Source: CAVRQM01 sp963756975 (GTDB lineage Bacteria > Pseudomonadota > Alphaproteobacteria > Acetobacterales > Acetobacteraceae). Taken from it: a stretch of DNA of 64,000 nt. The notes below the pieces were generated by a model. The model was not told the origin of the DNA and searched no databases. It was given only the letters and a program-made list of their open reading frames with translations. The stretch covers positions 930,001 through 994,000 of the forward strand of contig CAVWPS010000001.1 in NCBI GenBank assembly GCA_963756975.1, written 5' to 3'. Made by a program: the position numbers and the translations under genes. Positions 17,438 through 26,179 of this stretch are shown here, in pieces (position 1 is the stretch's first letter; the number at the start of each line of letters is the position of its first letter).

Positions 17438-18853
17438 ATGACCACTACGCGCCTGACCGCCGCGTTCAGCGCCTCGGCGATCCTGATTTATATCGGCGTC
17501 ATCGCCCTGCACGCGGGATTGCTGCCCGGTGCCGAGTGGCAGGGCGACGAATACGCGGTCCTGGTATGGCTGCACGCGGGGCCGGTCGCCTGGGTTCGCG
17601 ACGTGCTGTCGTGGAGCCCGCGTCCGATCGGGATTGGTCTGCTGTTCGGCTACGGGCGGCTGGTCGAGGCAACCGGACGGCAGATGCCTTGGCTGCCGCT
17701 GTGCCTCGCCTGGGGCCTGCTGCTGGCGGGCGGTGGGCTGGGAGCCTGGCGGATCGGGCGGGCCATGGGGCCGGGCACCGCACGGATCGCCGGCTGGGCT
17801 ATCGGTGTGGCTGTCCTGACGCTGTTTCTGCTCGGTCACCCGGTCGCGGAGGCGTTCTATTGGCCGATCAGCGCGCTCGCGTATTTGCCGGCACTCGGCG
17901 CCATCACCTTTGTCGCCCTGTCGCTGCTGTCCGGCGAGACACTACGAGGCCGACGGCTTGCCTTCCTCGCGGCGCTCTGCCTGGCCGCCGGGAGCGCCGA
18001 GGTCGGCGGAATGTTCGTCTGCTGCCTTGCCGCCCCGCCGCTGTTGCACTCGCTGACGACCGGCCGACGGAACGCCGCGTGGTTCTGGGGACCGCCCTTT
18101 CTGGCGGGGCTCACGGTGCTCCTGGTCGTATCGCTGGTCCGGGTGCGGAGCGGTTCGGAGCACTTCACGACCGATCCGACGTATTTCCGGCACACGCTGG
18201 CGAGCCTCCGGGGCGGTGCCGCGCAGCTTGGGCGCGAATTGGTCGGCAGTCCGCTCGCCGCGCTATCCCACATCGCCCTGATCGCCGGGTTCGCAGCCGG
18301 GCTGCGCGCCATACGGACGGGGCCATCGAAGCTGAGACTTGCAGGATTGGCGACGGCGCTTGTCGGGACGGCCTACCTGTCGATCGCGCCTGCCCTGTTC
18401 ACCTTCGGGTTTGCGTGCTGTGAGCGGCAGTCGACGTTCCGGCAGTGCCTCTATGTTCTCCTGTGCGTCGTCGCGGGGGCGGCGCTGGCCCGCACGGGCC
18501 CGATCCGGCGGCTCGACCCGCGCGCAGCGGCCCTGGCCGGGGTAGCCGTGCCGTTGCTCGCCGTGGCGATCCTGCTGACACCCGCAGCCGGGGATCGCCT
18601 GGCCGACCTCATCGCCGATTATCGGGCGTTGCCGAGTTTTATACGCGAGCGCCAGGAGAACTGGGCGGCGGGCAAGGATCCCGGCTCTGCCATGGTGTTC
18701 CGTTTCCGGGAGAGGCCGAAAATCCTGAATGCGTTCTGGGCCGTTCCCGAACGTTACACCGGTGGCGACACGTTGCAGTGGCAGTTCAAATTCGTGTCTG
18801 AGTATTTCGGCAAGACCACGATCGATATCGTGCCGGCCGCGCTAAATCCCTGA
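17438..18853 (+). CDS. Polytopic membrane protein of unknown function
   Basis: 471 residues with about ten hydrophobic helices and a C-terminal extramembrane tail of about 90 residues (from PAAGDRLADL). The loop after helix 1 has an acidic patch (EWQGDEYAVL) followed by WSPRPIG, a layout reminiscent of GT-C type glycosyltransferases, where acidic residues after the first helix act in catalysis. This is only an analogy and no domain is recognised. ATG 17438 begins the first hydrophobic helix (TRLTAAFSASAILIYIGVIAL) directly. Its 3' end overlaps the converging cca reading by 68 nt. Confidence 0.7.
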   Translation: MTTTRLTAAFSASAILIYIGVIALHAGLLPGAEWQGDEYAVLVWLHAGPVAWVRDVLSWSPRPIGIGLLFGYGRLVEATGRQMPWLPLCLAWGLLLAGGGLGAWRIGRAMGPGTARIAGWAIGVAVLTLFLLGHPVAEAFYWPISALAYLPALGAITFVALSLLSGETLRGRRLAFLAALCLAAGSAEVGGMFVCCLAAPPLLHSLTTGRRNAAWFWGPPFLAGLTVLLVVSLVRVRSGSEHFTTDPTYFRHTLASLRGGAAQLGRELVGSPLAALSHIALIAGFAAGLRAIRTGPSKLRLAGLATALVGTAYLSIAPALFTFGFACCERQSTFRQCLYVLLCVVAGAALARTGPIRRLDPRAAALAGVAVPLLAVAILLTPAAGDRLADLIADYRALPSFIRERQENWAAGKDPGSAMVFRFRERPKILNAFWAVPERYTGGDTLQWQFKFVSEYFGKTTIDIVPAALNP

Positions 18854-19977
18854 CCGCCACAGCGCGATCAGCGATATCCGCGTCGGCGACGCAGCCACCG
18901 TCCAGCCAAGCGGCGCGGAGCATGGCGAGATGCTGGCCCAGCGCGGGGCCGGGGCTGGCACCGGCGGCGATCAGGTCGCGGCCTTGCAGGGGGAAGACCG
19001 GGGGTTCGGGAAGGCTTGCGATGACTCTCGGGTCGGCACCGGCGAGCCATAGCCGGCCGGCCACCAGCGAGGTCGTCGCGTCGGCCAGGGCGCGGCGGAG
19101 CGATGCGGGGTCGGTGGCGGGCGGCGCGCGGCGCAGGCCGGTCAGCGTGTCGCGCTCCGGGTTGGAGAGCCGCCAGCGACCGGCGAGCGTGTCCGCGTCC
19201 TCTCCGGTCAGGGCGGCGAGACGCAGCAGCGGGTCGGCGGGCGCGCCCGCGGCGACGAGGGCGGCCAGACGGTCCAGCCCGTCCGCGCCGGGCAACACCG
19301 CGCCGAGCACGCCGAGCTGTTCGGCGAGACGCAGCGAGGCGACCGGGTCGGGGGCGAGGAGGACGCGCTTGATCTCGCTCCAGACCCGCTCGGGCGACAG
19401 GATTTTCAGGCCCGCCGCACCGGCGCGAAGGGCGCCGGTGGTGGCGGCGTCGGGATGGGACGGTGCCGTAGCGGGCGTGGAAACGGAAGAAGCGCAGGAC
19501 GCGCAAAAAGTCCTCTGCGATGCGGGTCGCCGGTTCTCCGACGAACCGGACGCGGCCGGCCGAGAGGTCGCTGGCACCGTCGAAGTAGTCGTGAAGGGTC
19601 CCGTCGCGGTCGAGCGACATGGCGTTGAACGTGAAATCGCGGCGGGCGGCGTCGGCCTGAAAATCGCCGGTGAAGGCGACGGTTGCGTGGCGGCCGTCGG
19701 TGGCGATGTCGCGTCGAAGCGTGGTGACCTCGAACGGACGGCCGTCGACCAGTGCCGTGACGGTGCCGTGGGCGATGCCGGTCGGCAGGCCGCGCAGGCC
19801 GGCGGCCTTCAGCGCGGCCATGATCGCGTCCGGTTCGTCCGGCGTCGCGAGATCGATGTCGGCGACGGGCACGTTCGCGATCGCGTCCCGCACGGCCCCG
19901 CCGACCACCCGCGCGCTGGGCAGCACGTCCCAGAGGCGGAGCAACGCCGGGTCGCTCAGGAAGGGCGGCTCAATCAC
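18786..19977 (-). pseudogene. cca: CCA tRNA nucleotidyltransferase, frameshifted
   Basis: Adds or repairs the 3' CCA of tRNAs. Read from GTG 19977, the protein shows the nucleotidyltransferase signature VVGGAVRDAI, the metal-binding DIDLATPDEPD, RRDFTFNAMSLD and RIAEDFLRVLRFFRFHARYG. After RYG the frame is lost and resumes as HPDAATTGALRAGAAGLKILSPERVWSEIKRVLL in the adjacent frame. The shift lies within 19455-19468, and removing one C from a CCC run (minus strand) gives RYGTVHPDAAT. The resumed frame runs to 18786, but the C-terminus past about 18870 is unfamiliar and may be wrong. The GTG overlaps the upstream DUF6111 gene by 8 nt. A cca gene is normally essential or nearly so. Confidence 0.85.
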
Positions 19978-20203
19978 CGCCGACGATCCGGCCGTTGATC
20001 GCGCGGGCCGGAACATACGGCGTGTCCGGCGTCCGGCCCCGGGCGATCGCGAGCCACATGCCGGTGCCCGCCACCAGCACGAGGCCGCCGACCGCGACCC
20101 ACAGCAGGGCGCGCGCCCAGCTTCGGTCGGTGCCGGCCAGACGCCAGGCCGCGAACAGGACGAACGGCAAGGCCACCAGCGCCGCCTCGCTCCAGCGGAT
20201 CAC
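19970..20203 (-). CDS. DUF6111 family membrane protein
   Basis: 77 residues with two hydrophobic helices (ALVALPFVLFAAWRLAG; ALLWVAVGGLVLVAGTGMWLAI) and a short tail containing TPYVPARAINGRIVGGD. The PYxPAxxxxGRIVxG ending is what I associate with DUF6111, which in Rhodospirillales commonly lies between a Nudix gene and cca, as here. The ATG overlaps the Nudix stop (ATGA), and the stop overlaps the cca GTG start. The function is unknown. Confidence 0.78.
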   Translation of the reverse strand: MIRWSEAALVALPFVLFAAWRLAGTDRSWARALLWVAVGGLVLVAGTGMWLAIARGRTPDTPYVPARAINGRIVGGD

Positions 20204-20802
20204 ACACGCTCCCCGCGCAGCCGGCGCGCGAGGTCGACGAGGATCGCGGCCGTCGCACCCCAGATGAAGTGGCTCGGGTGCGGCCAGACCCAGAACGTCA
20301 CGGCTTCGCCGCCGCGCGACGCCCGCCGTCGCTCCGGCGCGCCGGGGTCGAGCAGGACCGCCATCGGCAATTCGAGCACGCTGTCGACCTCGAACGGGGA
20401 CGGGGTGAGGCCGAGCGATTCGAGCGCGCGACCGTCCGGCAGCAGGCCGACGACCGGCGTCACGCGGTAGCCGGAGACGGTGTGGTGGTCCGCGAGCCGG
20501 CCGACGACTTCGACCAACGCGGGGTCGAGCGCGATTTCCTCGGCCGCCTCCCGCAGGGCGGCCGCTTCGGGCGAGGCGTCCTCGGCGTCGATCCGGCCGC
20601 CCGGGAAACTCACCTGCCCCGCATGCGACGACAGGTGGCCGGCGCGGCGCGTGAGCAGCACGCCGGGGGCCGGGCCGAGGATGATCGGCACCAGGACCGC
20701 CGCCGGACGGACGGCTTTCTCGGCCCCGTTCGGCAGATCGTATGTGGCGGGGCCGACGGGGTTTTCGCGAAGTCGTGTGCGCAGCGTGTCGCGCGCGAAC
20801 AT
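20200..20802 (-). CDS. Nudix CoA pyrophosphatase
   Basis: 200-residue Nudix hydrolase. The UPF0035 motif LLTRRAGHLSSHAGQVSFPGG precedes the Nudix box GRIDAEDASPEAAALREAAEEI; together these define the CoA diphosphatases that cleave CoA to phosphopantetheine and adenosine 3',5'-bisphosphate (E. coli NudL, yeast PCD1). The start ATG at 20802 follows the DUF1285 stop by 5 nt, making DUF1285-Nudix-DUF6111-cca a coupled unit. The last residues form a helical tail (VDLARRLRGERV). Confidence 0.9.
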   Translation of the reverse strand: MFARDTLRTRLRENPVGPATYDLPNGAEKAVRPAAVLVPIILGPAPGVLLTRRAGHLSSHAGQVSFPGGRIDAEDASPEAAALREAAEEIALDPALVEVVGRLADHHTVSGYRVTPVVGLLPDGRALESLGLTPSPFEVDSVLELPMAVLLDPGAPERRRASRGGEAVTFWVWPHPSHFIWGATAAILVDLARRLRGERV

Positions 20803-20807
20803 CAAAC

Positions 20808-21365
20808 TCAAACGGGAAGTTCGCCCAGCGGGAAAAACTGCCCGGCGCTCCAGACGCCCAGCATGTCGATGCCGTGCACGGTATGCGGCTCGGCGAGGGC
20901 GACGAGTTCGTAGTAGACGGCGCGGCCGATGCGCGCCTCGATCGGATGCCGGCCGGCCCCGGACCGGATTTTCAGATAGGGTACGGGGTCGAGCGTCACC
21001 GGGTCGAACGCGACGCGGATCGGGTGGTCGGCGTCGGCGGTGACGCACTGGTCGACGTTGGTGCGGAAGCTCAGGCGCTGGGTGCGGCCGCAGCCGGACC
21101 AGTCGAGCTGGACGGCGACGAACGGCGCGTCCTCGACCTCGATCCGGCCGCGCTCGACCGGGGTTTCGAGCCAGAAATCGCCGGCCTCGTCGCGCTTGAG
21201 GACGGAGGCGAACAGGCAGACCATCGGCTTGCGGTCGATCGGGCTGCCCCGATAAAGCCAGGTGCCGTCGCGAAGAATACGAAACGGCATGGTCTGGCAT
21301 CCGGCGCCCGGCGCGTGCGCGGCGGCTGTGGCGGCGGTGCGCGTGCGCGCGATCGACAGGCTCAT
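20808..21365 (-). CDS. DUF1285 family protein
   Basis: 185 residues; soluble, no signal peptide. Conserved-looking blocks are RDGTWLYRGSPIDRKPMVCLFASVL, the LETPVERGRIEVEDAPFVAV strand region, FRTNVDQCVTAD and RIGRAVYYELVALA. This matches the DUF1285 fold of unknown function. GGAGGGG lies 7 nt before the ATG at 21365. First gene of the leftward unit with Nudix, DUF6111 and cca; a role in that metabolism is not established. Confidence 0.85.
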   Translation of the reverse strand: MSLSIARTRTAATAAAHAPGAGCQTMPFRILRDGTWLYRGSPIDRKPMVCLFASVLKRDEAGDFWLETPVERGRIEVEDAPFVAVQLDWSGCGRTQRLSFRTNVDQCVTADADHPIRVAFDPVTLDPVPYLKIRSGAGRHPIEARIGRAVYYELVALAEPHTVHGIDMLGVWSAGQFFPLGELPV

Positions 21366-21560
21366 CGGCCCCTCCAACGCTGTCCGGCCATGCACCCCTC
21401 CCCTCGGTCGTCTTGCCGATATGGGACGCGGGTGCCGCCAATGAAGCGGGGCCGGGCGGTTTGTGGTGCCGGCGTGGCAGCGCCGGTCGCGATGCGTTCC
21501 GCGATCGACATTACAGGACTGAGACTGGTTGCCCCTGCAGAGTCGTGGAATGCTGACGTG

Positions 21561-22541
21561 ATGGACACCGAAATATCGACGCTCGACGAGATCGAGGCGC
21601 TGGGGGCGACGCTGGCGCGGGTCCGGGTGCAGGTCGGGCGCGCGATCATCGGTCAGAACGACGTGGTCGATCAGGCGCTGACGACGCTGCTCGCGGGCGG
21701 GCACGCGCTGCTGGTCGGCGTGCCGGGATTGGGCAAGTCGCGGCTGGTGGAGACGCTGGCGACGGTGATGGGCCTCGGCAGCAAGCGGGTGCAGTTCACG
21801 CCCGATCTCATGCCGGCCGACATTTTAGGCAGCGAAATTCTGGACGAAGGCGAACGCCGCGCGTTCCGGTTCCTGCCCGGCCCGGTGTTCTGCCAGTTGC
21901 TGATGGCCGACGAGATCAACCGCGCGAGCCCGCGCACGCAGTCGGCCCTGCTGCAGGCGATGGCGGAGGGCCGGGTCGCGGTGGCCGGCACCGATCACGC
22001 GCTCCCGAAACCGTTCCATGTGCTCGCGACCGAGAACCCGATCGAGCAGGAGGGGACGTATCCGCTGCCGGAGGCGCAGCTCGACCGGTTCCTGCTGCAG
22101 ATCGACGTGGGCTACCCGAGCGAGGCCGAGGAGCGCGCGATGCTGCTCGCCACCACCGGGTCGGAGACGGACGCGGCCGAGCCCGCGATGACCGCCGAGG
22201 CACTGGTGCGGGCGCAGGCGCTGGTGCGGCGGGTGCCGGTGGCCGAGAGCGTGCTGCAGTCGATCCTGAAACTGGTGCGGGGTGCGCGGCCGGAGACGAC
22301 CGACAACGACGAGGTTCGCCGGCATGTCCGCTGGGGCCCCGGGCCGCGCGCCGCACAGGCGCTGATGCTGGCCACCCGCGCGCGTGCCGTGCTGGACGGG
22401 CGGCTGTCGCCCTCGGTCGACGACGTGGCGGCCTTGGCGCCTGCGGTGCTGCGTCACCGGATGGCGCTCGGGTTCGCGGCGCGCGCGGACGGTGTCACGC
22501 TCGGGGCGGTGATCGCGGGGATGGTCGGGCGGCTCGGGTGA
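21561..22541 (+). CDS. MoxR-family AAA+ ATPase
   Basis: 326-residue chaperone-like ATPase. GVPGLGKSRLVE is the Walker A, LLMADEINRASPRTQSALLQAM the Walker B with MoxR insert, and ATENPIEQEGTYPLPEAQLDRF the sensor 1 region. MoxR proteins typically act with VWA/DUF58 partners, often in protein complex maturation or stress resistance. The ATG at 21561 opens the protein; another in-frame ATG lies at 21492 with no better ribosome site. The downstream DUF58 gene begins inside its stop (GTGA). Confidence 0.92.
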   Translation: MDTEISTLDEIEALGATLARVRVQVGRAIIGQNDVVDQALTTLLAGGHALLVGVPGLGKSRLVETLATVMGLGSKRVQFTPDLMPADILGSEILDEGERRAFRFLPGPVFCQLLMADEINRASPRTQSALLQAMAEGRVAVAGTDHALPKPFHVLATENPIEQEGTYPLPEAQLDRFLLQIDVGYPSEAEERAMLLATTGSETDAAEPAMTAEALVRAQALVRRVPVAESVLQSILKLVRGARPETTDNDEVRRHVRWGPGPRAAQALMLATRARAVLDGRLSPSVDDVAALAPAVLRHRMALGFAARADGVTLGAVIAGMVGRLG

Positions 22542-23401
22542 GCGTCTCGCACGCCGCGACCGAGGCCGAAAAGGTCGCGGCGGGGCTGCCGGGGCTGGTG
22601 CTGGCCGCCGAGCGGATCGCGGCCGGCGTCCAGACGGGCCCGCATGGGCGGCGGCGGGCCGGCACGGGCGATAGTTTCTGGCAGTCGCGCCCCCTCTCTC
22701 CGCATGAAGCGGCGCGGCGGATCGACTGGCGGCTGTCGGCGCGCGCGGGACGCCCGTTCGTGCGCGAGACGGAGTGGGAGGCGGCGCAGACGGTCGGGCT
22801 GTGGGCCGCGTCCGATCCCGGCATGGCGTGGCGCGGGGCGGACACCCGTCCGACCAAGGGCGAGCGGGCTTCGGTGCTGACGCTCGCGATGGCGGCGTTG
22901 CTGCTGCGGGGCGGCGAGCGGGTGCGGCTGCTGGCCAGCGACCGCCCGGCGTTCGGCGGCGTGGGGGCGCTGAGTGCGGTGGCGCACGCGCTCGCGTCGG
23001 CCGACGGCGCGCCGGCGACGGACCGGCTGCCCCGGTTCGGGCGCGCGGTGCTGGTGGGCGACTGGCTCGGCCCGGCGGAGGAGACCGCGTCGATGCTGCG
23101 GCGGTTCGCGGCCCGGCAGGCGGCGGGCGTGCTGGTGCAGGTGCTGGACCCGGCCGAACTGGAGCTGCCGTTTTCGGGCCGGGTGCGGCTCGCGGCACCC
23201 GGCGGTGACGAGGCGCTGGTGATCGAGCGGGCCGAGGATGCGCGGGAGGGCTACGCGGCCCGGATCGCCGATCATATGGCGGCGTTGCGGGATGCGTGCC
23301 GGGCGGCGGGGTGGCTGTACCGGCTGCATGTGACCGATCAGCCGGCGCAGGCGGCTTTGCTGTCGTTGTGGATGGCGCTGGCCGACGGGACGCCCGCGTG
23401 A
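22538..23401 (+). CDS. DUF58 domain protein
   Basis: 287-residue DUF58 (VWA-like) protein, the usual partner of MoxR. The hallmark is SPHEAARRIDWRLSARAGRPFVRETEWE at about residues 50-78, where the IDWRxSAR motif links to the following acidic strand. Later segments (LLLRGGERVRLLASD; GRAVLVGDWLGPAEE) resemble the VWA-like core. No signal peptide is seen. The gene starts with GTG in the MoxR stop, and its own stop lies in the first copy of a 14-bp tandem repeat. Confidence 0.85.
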   Translation: MSVSHAATEAEKVAAGLPGLVLAAERIAAGVQTGPHGRRRAGTGDSFWQSRPLSPHEAARRIDWRLSARAGRPFVRETEWEAAQTVGLWAASDPGMAWRGADTRPTKGERASVLTLAMAALLLRGGERVRLLASDRPAFGGVGALSAVAHALASADGAPATDRLPRFGRAVLVGDWLGPAEETASMLRRFAARQAAGVLVQVLDPAELELPFSGRVRLAAPGGDEALVIERAEDAREGYAARIADHMAALRDACRAAGWLYRLHVTDQPAQAALLSLWMALADGTPA

Positions 23402-23435
23402 GGACGGCCGCGTGAGGATGGCCGCGTGAGCTTGG
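23394..23435. repeat. Three tandem 14-bp repeats at a gene junction
   Basis: CCGCGTGAGGACGG, CCGCGTGAGGATGG and CCGCGTGAGCTTGG follow each other at 23394, 23408 and 23422. Copy 1 contains the DUF58 stop and copy 3 the GTG start of the next gene, which are 24 nt apart. In a single-copy ancestor both would coincide as a 4-nt GTGA overlap, as at the other junctions of this operon. Confidence 0.7.
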
Positions 23436-26179
23436 GGTTTACCGAGCCCTGGCTGCTGGCGGCGCTGCTGGTGCTGCCGCTGCTGTGGTGGCTGCTGCGG
23501 GTGACGCCCCCTGCCCCGCGCCGGCTGACCTTCCCGCCGACCCGGCTGCTGCGGGATCTGCCGCCGACCAGCCGGAGTGCGGCGCGCACGCCGCCATGGC
23601 TGCTGGTGTTGCGGCTGCTGGCGGCGGCGTTGCTGATCGTGGGGCTGGCGGGGCCGGTCGTGGGCGAGCGGCGCGGGGCCGGCGGGACCGGGACGCTGCT
23701 GGTGGCGGTGGACGACGGCTGGGCCTCGGCGGCGGATTGGGGCGAGCGCGCACGGGCGGTCGACGCGGCGCTGGCGGGGGCGGCGCGCGACCAGCGGCCG
23801 GTGGCGCTGCTGACGACCGCGCCGGCCGAGAGTGCGGCCGCACCGCTCGAGAACCTCGATGCCGCGTCGGCGCGGAGTGTCGCGGCAACCTGGCGTCCGA
23901 AACCGTGGCCGACGGATCGCGCGGCGGCGGCGGCTTCGGTTGCGGCGTGGGGCGGCCACGGCTCCGTCCTGTATGTCGGCGACGGGCTCAATGGGCCCGG
24001 GTTCGCGGCGTTTTCGCGCGCGTTGAACGCGGTCGGGCCGGTCACGACGCTCGAGACGGGGCGTCCGCCGGCGCTGCTGATGCTGCCCGCGCTGCCGACC
24101 GGCGACGGGATCGTCGCCCGCGTCGCCCGTGCCGGGCGTGACCTGCCGGCCAAAAACGTCGCGGTGCTGGCGCAGGATGATGCGGGACGCACGCTGGCTC
24201 GGGTCGACGTGGCGCTCGCCGAAGGGTCGGCCACGGGGCGCGCGACGTTAAAACTGCCGCCGGAGCCGCGTAACCGGCTGCAACGGCTCGTGATCGCGGA
24301 ACCGGCGCAGGGCGGGCTGGCCGTGGTGGCCGGGGCCGGGTCGGTCAGCCTGCTGGACGTGGGTGCCAGACGGCACGACGTGGCGCTGCCCGACGCGGTG
24401 GGCGCGGCGCCGAGTGCGGATTCCGGCGATGGGCAGGACGCGCCGTTGCGGGGGGCCGGCTATTTTCTGCGGCGCGCGCTGGCCCCGGTCGCCGAAATTT
24501 CGGGCGGCACGCTGACGGCCGCGATCGCGCGCAAGCCCGCCATGATCCTGCTGCCCGACCGGCCCTTGCAGGAAGGCACCGCCGACGCGGACGCGCTGAG
24601 CCGTTACGTCTCCGATGGCGGGTTGCTGCTGCGCTTCGCCGGGCCGGAGATGGCCGGGGCAACCACGACCGGCATCCGCGACCCGCTGCTGCCGGTGCCG
24701 CTGCTCGGCGCGGGACGGCAACTCGGCGGCACGATGTCGTGGGACCAGCCGCAGACGATCGCGCCGGTGCCGGCCGGCTCGCCGTATGCCGGTCTGCCGG
24801 TTCCGGCCGACGTGCTGGTGTCGCGGCAGGTGCTGGCCGACCCCGCCGCCGACCTCGGCGCGGCCGCGTGGCTGCGGCTGCGCGACGGCACGCCGCTGGT
24901 CACACAGCGCCCGGTCGGGCTCGGGCGGGTGGTGCTGGTGCATGTGACCGCGAACGCCGACTGGTCGAACCTGCCGCTGTCGGGGTTTTTCGTCGACCTG
25001 CTGCGCCGGACGCTGACCACCAGCAACGCGACCGGCGACGCGCCGGCGGCCGAGGACCGGACGATGCCGCTGACCCCGTCGGCGACGCTGGACGGCGACG
25101 GCGTGCTCGGGCCGCCACCGCAGGGCGTGCTGGCGATCGCGGCCGGGGCGCTGGGCACGACGCGGGCGGGGCCGAGCCATCCGCCGGGGTTTTACGGGCC
25201 GGAGGCGTCGCGCCGGGCGCTCGATCTAGCGGCGAACCTGGCCCCGCCCGACATCGCGCCGGCGATCCCGGGTGCCGAGTCGCGGCCGTTGCGGGGGGAG
25301 GCGAGCGGCATCGCACTCGGGCCGCCGCTGCTGGGATTGGCCGCGCTGCTGCTGGTGCTGGAGGGCGTGCTGGCGCTCGGCGCGCGCGGACTGCTGCGGC
25401 GCGCGGCCGTGGCCGGGTTGCTGCTGGCGTTCATGGGAACGGCCCACGCGGCCCCGGCCGCACCGGCGGCGGCGCTGTCGAGCCGGCTCGGCTACATCCG
25501 CACCGGCGACGCGGCGGTGGACGACGTGTCCCGGCTGGGGCTGATCGGGCTGTCGGCCTATTTGCGGGCGCGGACGGCGGTGACGCTGGACGAGCCGGAC
25601 GCCGTGACGCCCGGCACCGACGATCTGTCGTTCTATCCGATGCTGTATTGGCCGCTCGCCGCCGGGATGCCGCCGCCGGGCAATGCGGAGATCGTCGCGC
25701 TGAACGCGTTCATGGCGCATGGCGGCATTCTGGTGATCGACAGCCGCGACGGCGGCTCCGGCAGCGCGCTCGACGGCGGCGCGGGGGCGGCGTTGCAGGC
25801 GCTGGTGAAACCGGCGAGCGGGGTGGCGCTGGACGTGCCGCCGCTGGCCGCCGTCAGCACGCAGCATGTCCTGGCGCGCGCATTCTACCTGCTCCGCGAT
25901 TACCCCGGCCGGTACGCGGGGGCCCCCGTGTACGTCGCGCGCGACGAGGATCGCAGCAATGACGGGGTGAGCCCGATCGTGGTCGGTGCCAACGACTGGG
26001 CGGCGGCGTGGGCGGTCGACGATCAGGGGCAGTACCCGTTCGCGACGCTGCCGGGCGGCGAGCGGCAGCGGACGCTGGCGTACCGGTTCGGCGTCAACCT
26101 CGTCGTCTACGCGCTGACCGGCAGCTACAAGGCGGATCAGGTGCATTTGCCGGCGCTGCTGAAGCGGCTGGGCCAATGA
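23426..26179 (+). CDS. BatA/DUF4159 membrane protein
   Basis: 917 residues. The start (LGFTEPWLLAALLVLPLLWWLLR) is a BatA-type N-terminal domain with two helices in the first 75 residues, the second being LVLRLLAAALLIVGLAGPVV. A long periplasmic or cytoplasmic middle section follows, then helices near residues 635-675. The last about 235 residues, beginning LGYIRTGDAAVDDVSRLGLIGLSAYL and containing GGILVIDSRDGG and RTLAYRFGVNLVVYALTG, form the DUF4159 domain. Such genes sit in MoxR operons of alphaproteobacteria, as here. The GTG at 23426 is the only start of the repeat copies that is in frame. Confidence 0.85.
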   Translation: MSLGFTEPWLLAALLVLPLLWWLLRVTPPAPRRLTFPPTRLLRDLPPTSRSAARTPPWLLVLRLLAAALLIVGLAGPVVGERRGAGGTGTLLVAVDDGWASAADWGERARAVDAALAGAARDQRPVALLTTAPAESAAAPLENLDAASARSVAATWRPKPWPTDRAAAAASVAAWGGHGSVLYVGDGLNGPGFAAFSRALNAVGPVTTLETGRPPALLMLPALPTGDGIVARVARAGRDLPAKNVAVLAQDDAGRTLARVDVALAEGSATGRATLKLPPEPRNRLQRLVIAEPAQGGLAVVAGAGSVSLLDVGARRHDVALPDAVGAAPSADSGDGQDAPLRGAGYFLRRALAPVAEISGGTLTAAIARKPAMILLPDRPLQEGTADADALSRYVSDGGLLLRFAGPEMAGATTTGIRDPLLPVPLLGAGRQLGGTMSWDQPQTIAPVPAGSPYAGLPVPADVLVSRQVLADPAADLGAAAWLRLRDGTPLVTQRPVGLGRVVLVHVTANADWSNLPLSGFFVDLLRRTLTTSNATGDAPAAEDRTMPLTPSATLDGDGVLGPPPQGVLAIAAGALGTTRAGPSHPPGFYGPEASRRALDLAANLAPPDIAPAIPGAESRPLRGEASGIALGPPLLGLAALLLVLEGVLALGARGLLRRAAVAGLLLAFMGTAHAAPAAPAAALSSRLGYIRTGDAAVDDVSRLGLIGLSAYLRARTAVTLDEPDAVTPGTDDLSFYPMLYWPLAAGMPPPGNAEIVALNAFMAHGGILVIDSRDGGSGSALDGGAGAALQALVKPASGVALDVPPLAAVSTQHVLARAFYLLRDYPGRYAGAPVYVARDEDRSNDGVSPIVVGANDWAAAWAVDDQGQYPFATLPGGERQRTLAYRFGVNLVVYALTGSYKADQVHLPALLKRLGQ

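Noticed and set aside
17351..18312. Minus-strand frames opposite the membrane protein
   Set aside because: No ribosome site or homology, and the plus-strand protein has a consistent hydrophobic pattern.
23394..23435. CRISPR-like repeats
   Set aside because: Only three contiguous 14-mers with no spacers, at a gene junction.
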